This document shows positions 55,100 through 62,395 of a stretch of 62,395 nt of DNA, piece by piece (position 1 is the stretch's first letter; the number at the start of each line of letters is the position of its first letter). Position numbers and translations under genes: made by a program. The stretch comes from JBGRQA01 sp041725895 (GTDB lineage: Bacteria; Bacteroidota; Bacteroidia; Bacteroidales; Marinifilaceae). The notes under the pieces were generated by a model. The model ran no database searches, had not been told where the DNA came from, and worked only from the letters and a program-made list of their open reading frames with translations. The stretch lies in contig JBGRQA010000033.1 in NCBI GenBank assembly GCA_041725895.1, forward strand, positions 1-62,395. Direction: 5' to 3'.

Positions 55100-56326
55100 A
55101 TGAAGAAAACAACAGTAAGACTTTGCGTATTGTCTTTGTTAATGGTTTTGCAAATACCATTAGCCATTTCGCAAAAATGTGAAACAGTTGCGTGGAATCA
55201 GTTTCGGGGAGGGAATCGAACTGGAATTTCCCCAGAGAAAGTAACTCTTGATCGATTTTCTAAAAAGAGTCCTAAATTGTTATGGAAGAAAAAGATTGGC
55301 GATGGCTTTTCTGAAATCGTTGTTTCGGGTGATAAGCTCTACACAATGGTAAGTGAAAGAACAGATAGTACTTCCGGGTCAGAATTTATCGCTGCCTTTG
55401 AAGTTAAAACCGGAAACGAGATTTGGAGAACAAAGGTGGATTCAATGTTTTTTGATGATTTTGGTGATGGTCCGAGGTCAACTCCTGCGATTGGAGAGGA
55501 TAAGATATACAGTTTAAGTAGTTATGGTAAACTTACAGCAAATTCCTTAAAGGATGGGAAAACCATTTGGCAGGTAGATTTTATGGCCGAATTTGAAAGC
55601 CGAATACCTCGCTGGGCCTTTTGTACTTCTCCTGTTTTGGTCGATGGTATTCTTGTAATGGAAGTAGGAGGTACTAAATCGAGGGCCTTTGTCGGTTTTG
55701 ATAAAGACAATGGTAAAGTTTTGTGGGCAACAGGAAAGGGGATCGCTACTTTTAGTTCTCCGGTTGTTGCAGAAATAGAAGGGAAAACCAATATCGTTTT
55801 TGTTAACCAAAATTCTATTTATTCTCTCAATTCTCAGGGGGATACGCTTTGGACACATAATTCTGGAATTGGTGCTCCTACTGCGATGCCTGTGGTTTTC
55901 GATTCCAATAAAATTTTTATATCCAATGTTCATTATTCCGCTTTTAGTGTTGTGGAGGTGAAGAATAGTAAAGCAAAAGAGATATTGCACGGAGCTACAA
56001 TGAAAAATGATTACAGTACTTGTGTTTATCATGATGGCTGTATTTACGGTTTTAATGTAGCTGCTCTTCAGTGTATTTCTGCTACAACCGGAGAGAAGAA
56101 GTGGGCGAAAAGAGGATTTGGAAAGGGCAGTTTAATAATGGTGGGAGATGATTTGCTTGTGCTATCCGATAAAGGGAAGCTAATTCAGGTGAAAGCTACG
56201 CCTGATGCCTATACGGAATTGGGCAGTATTCAGGCCATTAGTGGAAAATCATGGACGGCTCCTTCATACTCCGGAGGAAAGCTCTACGTTCGGAATCTAA
56301 CGGAGATGGCTTGCTACGCTCTTTGA
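55100..56326 (+). CDS. Secreted PQQ-type beta-propeller protein
   Basis: The 408-residue protein has a signal peptide (residues 1-25) followed by repeated propeller strands of the PQQ/BamB type: 'WNQFRGGNRTGISPE' entry, 'LLWKKKIGDGFSEIVVSGDKLYTM', 'FEVKTGNEIWRTKVD', 'DGKTIWQVDF', 'DKDNGKVLWATGKG' and 'ATTGEKKWAKRG'. PQQ enzyme catalytic residues are not evident, so a structural or assembly role is likelier. It is 95 bases upstream of a second secreted protein gene on the same strand; the pair may form an operon. Confidence 0.87.
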   Translation: MKKTTVRLCVLSLLMVLQIPLAISQKCETVAWNQFRGGNRTGISPEKVTLDRFSKKSPKLLWKKKIGDGFSEIVVSGDKLYTMVSERTDSTSGSEFIAAFEVKTGNEIWRTKVDSMFFDDFGDGPRSTPAIGEDKIYSLSSYGKLTANSLKDGKTIWQVDFMAEFESRIPRWAFCTSPVLVDGILVMEVGGTKSRAFVGFDKDNGKVLWATGKGIATFSSPVVAEIEGKTNIVFVNQNSIYSLNSQGDTLWTHNSGIGAPTAMPVVFDSNKIFISNVHYSAFSVVEVKNSKAKEILHGATMKNDYSTCVYHDGCIYGFNVAALQCISATTGEKKWAKRGFGKGSLIMVGDDLLVLSDKGKLIQVKATPDAYTELGSIQAISGKSWTAPSYSGGKLYVRNLTEMACYAL

Positions 56327-56421
56327 TCCGTTTCGTATTTGGATGCTTTGATGAATCATCTTCTTGAGATTCATTATTTCTTATGTTATTACAATAGAGA
56401 ACATATAAAACTGATAATACA

Positions 56422-57612
56422 ATGATACAAGGAAATAAACAATTGATTTTCGTCCTGCTTTTTCTTTGTTTACCGGCCATCGTGTTTTCGCAAAATGTTG
56501 AAAAGATTATTGCGAAACACATTGCTGCGCATGGTGGAGCTGAAAAATGGAGAGGGGTAGAAGCTTTAAAGATTACCGGAAGTTTTACTGCGTTTAGTCT
56601 GGAAAATAATTTTACAAGCTACAAGACCAAATCAGGCAAATACTATAGTGACCGGTATTTAGGAGAAAAAAGAGTTCTGGAAGCTTTCGATGGTAAAAAA
56701 GGATGGACCATTGATCCCTGGCAGGAGATCTTCTATGCGCGAAATTTGAATTCTGCCGAGGAGAATGTATTTCGGCAAAAGGCTGAGTTTTTTACCCCTT
56801 TTTACAATTATAAGGAGAAGGGACATAAGGTTGAATTTGTTGGTAAGGAGAAAGTTGATGGTGCGGAGATGTTAGTTTTGAAGTTGACAAGGTCAACAGG
56901 GGGAACGGAAACCTGGTATTTGAATGCCAAAACTTATTTGGAATACAAGTGTGAATCGCAGTGGGTCGATTTTGCAAGAGCTGCGCCCTCAGAATCCTAC
57001 TTTGATGATTTTAGGAAAGTGGAAGGCTTGGTGATTCCGTTTTATATTGAACGGATCTTTCGGCAGCGGAATCGAATGATGCAAATTGAGAAGGTGGAAT
57101 TGAATCCGGAGTTTGAAGAGAATCTACTTGAAATGCCCCAAAGAGAGGAAATTGAGAAATTGGGGTTTTTGCAAGGTGACTGGGATGTGAAGTGGGAAAT
57201 CTGGTGGAACAGAAGAAATACATGGTACCCGATTGGAGCTACTTCTTCGCATATCGATTTTGTGAAAACAAATGTATTGCAGGAGACGATACGTCTTGAA
57301 CGTGGATTGGCCCGAACCAAGACCATCAATTATACCTACAATGATGAAAGAGGTAAATTCAGGGTGGCCGAGTTCGACGATTTGTCTTACAGTTTTAAGG
57401 TTTACGAAGGGGACTTTAACGATAAGGGTTTTGAGATGACCGATTTAGGCATACAATATGGAAGCGACAAAGGAGTTTCCAATGAGTATACCCAATATTG
57501 CATTAGTAGTATCGATAAGGATCATTTTACCATCGAAGTACAGACCTCCAGGGATAAGGGGAAGACCTGGAAACCTTCGGATAAATTTTCATACACCCGA
57601 AAGAACTTATAG
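56422..57612 (+). CDS. Secreted protein, LolA-like N-terminus and DUF1579-like C-terminus
   Basis: The 396-residue protein has a signal peptide (residues 1-23, ending near 'FSQ'). The N-terminal part ('KIIAKHIAAHGGAEKWRGVEALKITGSF' and 'GKKGWTIDPW') resembles outer-membrane lipoprotein-sorting LolA-like proteins of Bacteroidota. The C-terminal part ('LGFLQGDWDVKWEIWWN', 'GLARTKTINYTYNDERGKF') resembles DUF1579-like small-molecule-binding barrels. Residues aligned to these families are by eye only. Likely co-transcribed with the propeller protein; ended by a strong terminator. Confidence 0.75.
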   Translation: MIQGNKQLIFVLLFLCLPAIVFSQNVEKIIAKHIAAHGGAEKWRGVEALKITGSFTAFSLENNFTSYKTKSGKYYSDRYLGEKRVLEAFDGKKGWTIDPWQEIFYARNLNSAEENVFRQKAEFFTPFYNYKEKGHKVEFVGKEKVDGAEMLVLKLTRSTGGTETWYLNAKTYLEYKCESQWVDFARAAPSESYFDDFRKVEGLVIPFYIERIFRQRNRMMQIEKVELNPEFEENLLEMPQREEIEKLGFLQGDWDVKWEIWWNRRNTWYPIGATSSHIDFVKTNVLQETIRLERGLARTKTINYTYNDERGKFRVAEFDDLSYSFKVYEGDFNDKGFEMTDLGIQYGSDKGVSNEYTQYCISSIDKDHFTIEVQTSRDKGKTWKPSDKFSYTRKNL

Positions 57613-57660
57613 ATCTCGGAAGTATGTGAACCCCTTGGCAATTTAATGATTATGTGTTTT

Positions 57661-57708
57661 GCGGCTTTTGCAGGAGTGATGGATCTCTCCTGCAAAAGCC
57701 GCTTTTTT
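57661..57708 (+). terminator. Strong intrinsic terminator of the secreted-protein pair
   Basis: GCGGCTTTTGCAGGAG (57661-57676) and CTCCTGCAAAAGCCGC (57687-57702) pair perfectly over 16 bp, followed by TTTTTT. It lies 49 bases after the stop. Confidence 0.92.
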
Positions 57709-57789
57709 GTTAAAAAAACAAGACAAGGAAGTTGACAATAACCTCTTTGTTTTGTAAATTAGTTAGGGTATTAGTTTGTAATCAGGCTC

Positions 57790-57837
57790 GGGGGCTGGTG
57801 TTTGTTGATTGTGTGTGATGAAGCAAGCACCGCCCCC
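57790..57837. repeat. Large imperfect G/C-rich hairpin upstream of guaB
   Basis: GGGGGCTGGTGTTTG (57790-57804) and GCAAGCACCGCCCCC (57823-57837) pair nearly completely across an 18-base loop in an otherwise AT-rich 560-base region (57613-58173) that holds no gene. It could be an independent small RNA or an intergenic repeat unit. Confidence 0.5.
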
Positions 57838-58142
57838 ATTTGTTGTTAGCTCTTGATAGGAGTTATGTGTAGGTATCTAACCCATTAGACCCCCTCTATT
57901 ATAAATTGGAATTTTTAAGAACATAAAGGTGGTTTGAATGTTTTGTGTTGAATTTCATTTCAAGTCATTTAGGCGAAGCGTTGATTTACCAATTTATTCA
58001 GATCGATGTAAGTATAGGTTTTCTGAATCAGTTGAAAAAATATGAGCCGTAATTGTGATGATGTAGGTAACATTTTTTGGTTTAGGAGTGAGAAAATGTT
58101 GGTTTAACTTATATGTTTGATGGCGAGGAGCAGATATTTTAT

Positions 58143-58150
58143 TACTTTTG
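58143..58150 (+). promoter_or_regulatory. Bacteroidota-type -7 element of guaB
   Basis: TACTTTTG matches TAnnTTTG, 23 bases before the guaB ATG at 58174; a TTTG lies at 58116-58119 (23-base spacer, slightly long). The site lies inside the longer open frame, so the upstream in-frame ATG at 58117 cannot be the start. Confidence 0.55.
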
Positions 58151-58173
58151 CAAAAAATTTTATTCGAGATACT

Positions 58174-59670
58174 ATGGCAAAGATTTTTAACGAGGTTTCT
58201 AGAACATTCAATGAATACCTTATCATTCCGGGATTAACAACCAAAGAATGTACACCTGATAACATAGATTTACAAACTCCGTTGGTTAAATTTAGAAAAG
58301 GGGAAACTTCTAAAATTGTCTTAAATACTCCTTTTGTGTCATCCATTATGCAGTCTGTATCGGATAGCGGTATGGCCATCGCATTGGCGAAGCAGGGGGG
58401 CGTTTCTTTTATATTTGGTTCGCAAACTATTGAAGAGCAGGCTGAAATGGTGCGACGAGTAAAGCAATACAAAGCTGGTTTTGTTGAAAGTCGTGCAAAT
58501 ATTACTCCTGAGCACACCTTGAAAGATGTGGTGGAGTTGAAAGCAAAGACTGGCTTTTCAACCATTGGAGTTACCGAAGATGGTTCGCCCAATGGGAAAT
58601 TCCTTGGTATTGTAACCGGACGTGACTATCGCCCTAATAAGGATCCTCAGGATAAGAAAGTGAAAGACTTTATGACTCCTTTGGCTTCGCTTATTACCGG
58701 TGATCTTGGTATTACACTTAGTGAGGCCAATGATATTATTTGGGATCACAAGCTGAATACTTTGCCAATTTTGGATAGTGAAAAAAATCTAAAATATTTC
58801 GTTTTCCGAAAGGATTACGAAAATCATAAAGAAAACTCGAAGGAGCTACTGGATTCTCATAAAAGATTAATTGTTGGGGCCGGTATTAATTCCCGTGATC
58901 ATGAAGAGCGCGTACCTGCTTTGATTGAAGCTGGCGTAGATGTGTTGTGTATTGATTCTTCCGATGGATTTTCGGAGTGGCAAAAGGATACTATCGAATA
59001 CATCAAAAGCAATTTTGGAAAAGATGTAAAGGTTGGTGCAGGTAATGTTGTAGATCGCGATGGATTTAATTATCTGGCTGAAGCAGGTGCTGATTTTATC
59101 AAAGTTGGTGTTGGTGGAGGTTCCATCTGTATCACCAGAGAACAGAAAGGTATCGGTAGAGGACAGGCTACTGCTTTGATTGAAGTAGCCAAGGCTCGTG
59201 ATGAGTATTTCGAAAAAACAGGCGAGTACATTCCAATCTGTTCTGATGGGGGAATTGTTCAGGATTACCACATGACTCTTGCTTTGGCAATGGGGGCCGA
59301 CTTCCTGATGATGGGTAGATATTTTGCCCGTTTCGATGAGAGTCCTACCAGAAAGTTGTTGATTGGTGGTAACTATGTTAAGGAGTACTGGGGCGAAGGT
59401 TCCAATCGTGCACGTAACTGGCAACGTTACGACATGGGTGGAAATGATAGTCTTAAGTTTGAAGAGGGAGTTGATAGCTATGTTCCCTACGCTGGTAAAC
59501 TAAAAGACAACCTTGATACTACCTTGGGAAAAATTAAATCGACCATGTGTAGTTGTGGTGTAAAATCTATTACTGAATTACAGGAAGAAGCAAGACTTAC
59601 TCTTGTTTCGTCCACAAGTATTATCGAAGGTGGTGCTCACGATGTAATCGTAAAAGAGGCGAAGAACTAA
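58174..59670 (+). CDS. guaB: IMP dehydrogenase
   Basis: The 498-residue protein has the IMPDH barrel with a CBS pair inserted at about residues 95-230 ('VKDFMTPLASLITGD', 'LNTLPILDSEKN'). The catalytic Cys is in 'GGGSICITREQ', and 'GADFLMMGRYFAR' and 'CSDGGIVQDYHM' match the phosphate and monovalent-cation regions. The flap after the Cys reads KGIGRGQATAL instead of the common bacterial TGVGxPQ pattern, so this is a divergent subtype. It oxidises IMP to XMP, committing purines to guanine nucleotides. ATG 58174 is favoured over 58117 by the family N-terminus and the promoter. It is followed by a strong terminator. Confidence 0.93.
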   Translation: MAKIFNEVSRTFNEYLIIPGLTTKECTPDNIDLQTPLVKFRKGETSKIVLNTPFVSSIMQSVSDSGMAIALAKQGGVSFIFGSQTIEEQAEMVRRVKQYKAGFVESRANITPEHTLKDVVELKAKTGFSTIGVTEDGSPNGKFLGIVTGRDYRPNKDPQDKKVKDFMTPLASLITGDLGITLSEANDIIWDHKLNTLPILDSEKNLKYFVFRKDYENHKENSKELLDSHKRLIVGAGINSRDHEERVPALIEAGVDVLCIDSSDGFSEWQKDTIEYIKSNFGKDVKVGAGNVVDRDGFNYLAEAGADFIKVGVGGGSICITREQKGIGRGQATALIEVAKARDEYFEKTGEYIPICSDGGIVQDYHMTLALAMGADFLMMGRYFARFDESPTRKLLIGGNYVKEYWGEGSNRARNWQRYDMGGNDSLKFEEGVDSYVPYAGKLKDNLDTTLGKIKSTMCSCGVKSITELQEEARLTLVSSTSIIEGGAHDVIVKEAKN

Positions 59671-59698
59671 AATCTTTTTGCTGTTATAATATTAGGAA

Positions 59699-59728
59699 TG
59701 CTCCCGAAAAATCGGGAGCATTTTTTTT
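59699..59728 (+). terminator. Intrinsic terminator of guaB
   Basis: TGCTCCCG and CGGGAGCA pair perfectly around a 6-base loop, followed by eight Ts, 28 bases after the stop. Confidence 0.93.
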
Positions 59729-59977
59729 CTAAGTATCTGTCGGATTTATAGAATCTACAAGAAGCTCTCTTTCCTCTCCAAGGAAAGATTTGATACATCA
59801 TCCGGCTCAATCTTCGGATGCAACAATTCAACTTTCTATTATTTTCTTACTTTTGCTGGCCCGGATAAGAATTATGCAGATTCTTTTGAATGGGGTAGGG
59901 GAGGGGTTGTAACCTATCCTGGTATGCCTTCTACTGGAAATTAGTGGAGGAACAATCTATTTAGCTTTAGTTATATT
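59729..59977. other. Intergenic region with weak promoter-like element
   Basis: No gene is seen between the guaB terminator and the U32 gene. TAGCTTTA at 59962-59969, just before the U32 ATG, resembles a -7 element but lies very close to the start. Confidence 0.35.
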
Positions 59978-62221
59978 ATGAAGAGAGAAATCGAATTACT
60001 GGCACCAGGTGGAGATATTGATGCGATAAAAGCAGCCATACTGGCAGGTGCGGATGCAATCTACTGTGGACTGAATAAGTTCAATGCCAGGAATCGAGCG
60101 GCAAACATAAATTTCGATGAACTGCAGGGTGTTTTAAGACTTGCTCATCAGAATGATTGCCAGATTTTCCTTACCCTTAATATCCTTATTGTTGACAGTG
60201 AAATCCCTGACTTGATTCGCTTACTGAATCGCTTGGTGAATACCAGTATTGATGGGATTATTATTCAGGATTTGGGGCTGTTCTATTTATTGTCCACTTA
60301 TTTCAAAAGTCTTGATATTCATGCCTCAACCCAGTGTACCACCCACAACCAGGGGCAGATCAAATTTCTAAGCCGGATGAATGCTTCCCGGGTTAATTTA
60401 TGCAGGGAGTTGAATCTTGAGGAAATCAAAGCTTTAACTTCTTTCGGTCATAGAAATAGTGTCCAGACCGAAGTGTTTGTTCATGGTTCCAATTGTATCT
60501 CTTTTTCGGGGATTTGCTATATCAGTTCTGTAAAGAGTGGGAACTCGGGCAACCGGGGAAGGTGCAGTCAGCCTTGCCGAGATCGGTATCAAAGAACACT
60601 TGAGGGCAAGGATTATCCTCTTAATTTAAAGGACAATTCAGCCTTTTTTGACCTCAGAGAGTTAGCCGAAGCTGGGGTGGCCTCCCTTAAAATCGAAGGC
60701 CGAATCAAGAAGGCGGATTACGTTTATACCGTAGTAAATACCTGGGATCAGCACATTCAAAACTATTTCAGGTACAACACTCTAAAAAGCGATAGCAGGA
60801 ATTTGTATAAGGTCTTTAACCGCGGTTTCTCCAATTCCTTTCTAAAAGGAGAGATTGGCAAAGATATGTTTATCGATAATCCAAGAGATAATTCAATTCA
60901 GCATTTATCGGAGATCAATCATTATGCTTCTCATTCTAAATTGGTAGAGGATCAAAAAGCATTGTATGACGAAAAGGAGGAGATGAAAGCGAAAGTGGAG
61001 CTAAAGATCAGTCGAATGAATGCTTCCAAGGGGCTTTTGCATATCAGTCTTTCCGGTCAGGCTGGTGATCCTCTGCGTGTGGAAGTACAAACACCTGATG
61101 ATACATTCGAGGTGCTGTCGGATTGCAATCTTGCCATAACCGGCACGCAAGCTCTGAATCTGGAGGTGGTGATGAAAAGATTCAAGGCCTTTAATGAGAC
61201 CGAGTACTGTATTAAGCACCTTAATCTGGAAAAGATTGAGGGAGAACTCTATATTCCTTTTAAGGAGCTTACAACCCTGAAAAATAGAATTCTTTTTATT
61301 TTAAATGGGGCCAGGGAGACAGTGGCTCCGGTTGAACTGCCTCGTCTGAAAAATCAGAAACGGGAACCAATACAGCCGACTCTTTCTGTCTTGATTTCTT
61401 CACCGGAGGATTTGGCTCTTTGTGATGATGCTTCAGCAGACATCTTTTATCAGCTTCCTAATGGTTTTCGGAATCAACTTGATGAGTTGGTACGTTTTTT
61501 TGCGAAAAATCAAAAATTGATTCCCTGGTTCCCTTCCGTTCTGATCGGTGAGGATTACCAGGCGGCTGTTGAGTTTCTTCAGAAGGTAAATCCCGGGCTC
61601 ATTGTCACCAATAATACAGGAATAGCCTGGGAGGCTTTTGAGCGAGGAATCTCATGGATTGCAGGTCCTTATCTCAATATTGTGAATTCCTACAGTTTGT
61701 TGTGCCTGAAAGAGAAGTGGAACTGTTCGGGCGCCTTTATTTCCAACGAGCTTAGCAAGCAGCAGATCAAAGGCATCCGGAAACCAGAGAATTTCAAGCT
61801 ATACTATAGTATCTATCATCCCATAGTACTCATGACCAGCAGGCAATGCCTGTTTCACCAGGTTTCGGCTTGCGGAAAAAACGCCATGGACGATTCCTGT
61901 ATTTCGTCATGTGAAAAATCTTCTTCTATTGTAAGTTTAAAGGAGGATACCCTCATTATTAACAAAGAGAAGGGAAACTACCATAGTATCTACAATGAGA
62001 CGAATTTTCTGAATTTGGACATTCTGACCGATGTACCCGATTTCTTTACTGGTTTTACGATTGATTTAAGAGATGTAAAAACTAAAACTCAACTGAGACG
62101 GGATAAGCCTGGAATTGTACACCTTTTCCAAAACCATCTAAAAGGCAAGCCCAACTCAGTGATGGAACTCAAACAGATGATTCAGCCCACTACGAACACC
62201 CAGTATTTGAAAGGAATTTAA
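59978..62221 (+). CDS. rlhA: U32-family protein, RlhA-type 23S rRNA C2501 hydroxylation factor
   Basis: The 747-residue protein has the U32 start 'ELLAPGGDIDAIKAAILAGADAIYCG', the 'IIIQDLGL' and 'HASTQCTTHN' barrel segments, and the conserved cysteines in 'FVHGSNCISFSGICYIS' and 'GNRGRCSQPCR'. Later come a DUF3656/collagenase-like region and a C-terminal Cys group ('CLFHQVSACGKN', 'CISSCE'), as in RlhA/YdcP. In E. coli RlhA hydroxylates cytidine 2501 of 23S rRNA using prephenate as donor. Length and all cysteine blocks match RlhA better than the shorter TrhP or UbiU/UbiV U32 members. The name is inferred from architecture. Confidence 0.88.
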   Translation: MKREIELLAPGGDIDAIKAAILAGADAIYCGLNKFNARNRAANINFDELQGVLRLAHQNDCQIFLTLNILIVDSEIPDLIRLLNRLVNTSIDGIIIQDLGLFYLLSTYFKSLDIHASTQCTTHNQGQIKFLSRMNASRVNLCRELNLEEIKALTSFGHRNSVQTEVFVHGSNCISFSGICYISSVKSGNSGNRGRCSQPCRDRYQRTLEGKDYPLNLKDNSAFFDLRELAEAGVASLKIEGRIKKADYVYTVVNTWDQHIQNYFRYNTLKSDSRNLYKVFNRGFSNSFLKGEIGKDMFIDNPRDNSIQHLSEINHYASHSKLVEDQKALYDEKEEMKAKVELKISRMNASKGLLHISLSGQAGDPLRVEVQTPDDTFEVLSDCNLAITGTQALNLEVVMKRFKAFNETEYCIKHLNLEKIEGELYIPFKELTTLKNRILFILNGARETVAPVELPRLKNQKREPIQPTLSVLISSPEDLALCDDASADIFYQLPNGFRNQLDELVRFFAKNQKLIPWFPSVLIGEDYQAAVEFLQKVNPGLIVTNNTGIAWEAFERGISWIAGPYLNIVNSYSLLCLKEKWNCSGAFISNELSKQQIKGIRKPENFKLYYSIYHPIVLMTSRQCLFHQVSACGKNAMDDSCISSCEKSSSIVSLKEDTLIINKEKGNYHSIYNETNFLNLDILTDVPDFFTGFTIDLRDVKTKTQLRRDKPGIVHLFQNHLKGKPNSVMELKQMIQPTTNTQYLKGI

Positions 62222-62323
62222 TACTTTTATTGTTGGCTATAATTATTGTTTATTCTGAGTAATTTACAGTGAGTTGTTTTCTCCCTGTTCTTTGCGGTTT
62301 TATCTTTTGACCTTTGTTTTTTT

Positions 62324-62356
62324 CCTCTGTGTGACTTCGTGTCCTCCGTGGTTGAG
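62324..62356. repeat. Dispersed intergenic repeat motif at the window's right edge
   Basis: CCTCTGTGTGACTTCGTGTCC followed by TCCGTGGTTGAG matches the common bacterial intergenic 'CTCTGTG...CTCCGTGGTT' motif. Its reverse complement resembles the CACCACAGATTACACAGATT units at 26298-26705 in style. The element may continue beyond the window. Confidence 0.4.
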
Positions 62357-62395
62357 TTTTACTTTACATTTTTAGAAGTTAATCTACTTTTAATA

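Noticed and set aside
57613..58173. Integron attC-like site
   Set aside because: The G/C-rich hairpin suggested it, but the flanking core sites do not match RYYYAAC/GTTRRRY and there is no integrase.

Overview
The window looks like chromosomal DNA of a Bacteroidota member, probably a marine or anaerobic Bacteroidales/Marinilabiliales-type organism (inference). The support is AT-rich sequence, TAnnTTTG-type -7 promoter elements, FecI/FecR pairs, STN and CarboxypepD_reg-like proteins, a 6-bladed beta-propeller lipoprotein, DUF3667 and multi-permease MacB/FtsX clusters. No rRNA, tRNA, CRISPR array or intact mobile element was seen. The left edge holds the tail of an IS110-family transposase.

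Layout. 1-2,500: transposase remnant, a well-preserved cobalamin riboswitch with no intact target gene behind it, then a YitT-family membrane protein. 2,698-10,076 (minus): a seven-gene redox cluster. It encodes a four-subunit 2-oxoacid:ferredoxin oxidoreductase (ferredoxin, alpha, beta, gamma), an HdrC-like/GltD-like fusion flavoprotein, an HdrA-MvhD fusion and a TerB-like protein. 10.9-18.4 kb (minus): DUF3592 and unknown proteins, mtnN-luxS (SAH detoxification and AI-2), an LPG-flippase-like membrane protein, a LysR regulator with a YeiH-type exporter, a DUF5655 protein and a class I amidotransferase. 18.6-24.1 kb (minus): ECF sigma factor, FecR anti-sigma, alpha/beta hydrolase and STN-CarboxypepD_reg protein, with a paralogue of the last gene upstream; no TonB receptor barrel is present.

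25.0-36.3 kb: Na+/H+ antiporter, a block of three long palindromic intergenic repeats, a separate seven-copy 21-bp-period repeat, an unknown helical protein, a propeller lipoprotein, and a run of plus-strand single genes (DUF3667, serine hydrolase, GNAT, patatin, Asp/Glu racemase, thioesterase, YciI-like lipoprotein). 36.4-52.4 kb: one MacB-type ATPase and five tandem full-length FtsX/MacB permeases (minus), divergent from an NtrC-type response regulator and its histidine kinase (plus). 52.5-62.4 kb: a membrane protein, quinolinate synthase (nadA), a PQQ-type propeller protein with a secreted partner, a divergent IMP dehydrogenase (guaB) and a U32/RlhA-type protein.

Most notable are: the 2-oxoacid oxidoreductase/Hdr cluster, which suggests a soluble electron-confurcating or bifurcating complex; the FecI-FecR unit coupled to barrel-less STN proteins; the five-permease array with duplicated intergenic sequence; the orphaned riboswitch; and the 21-bp repeat array. 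Functions are read from motifs and context by eye; no database search was run.
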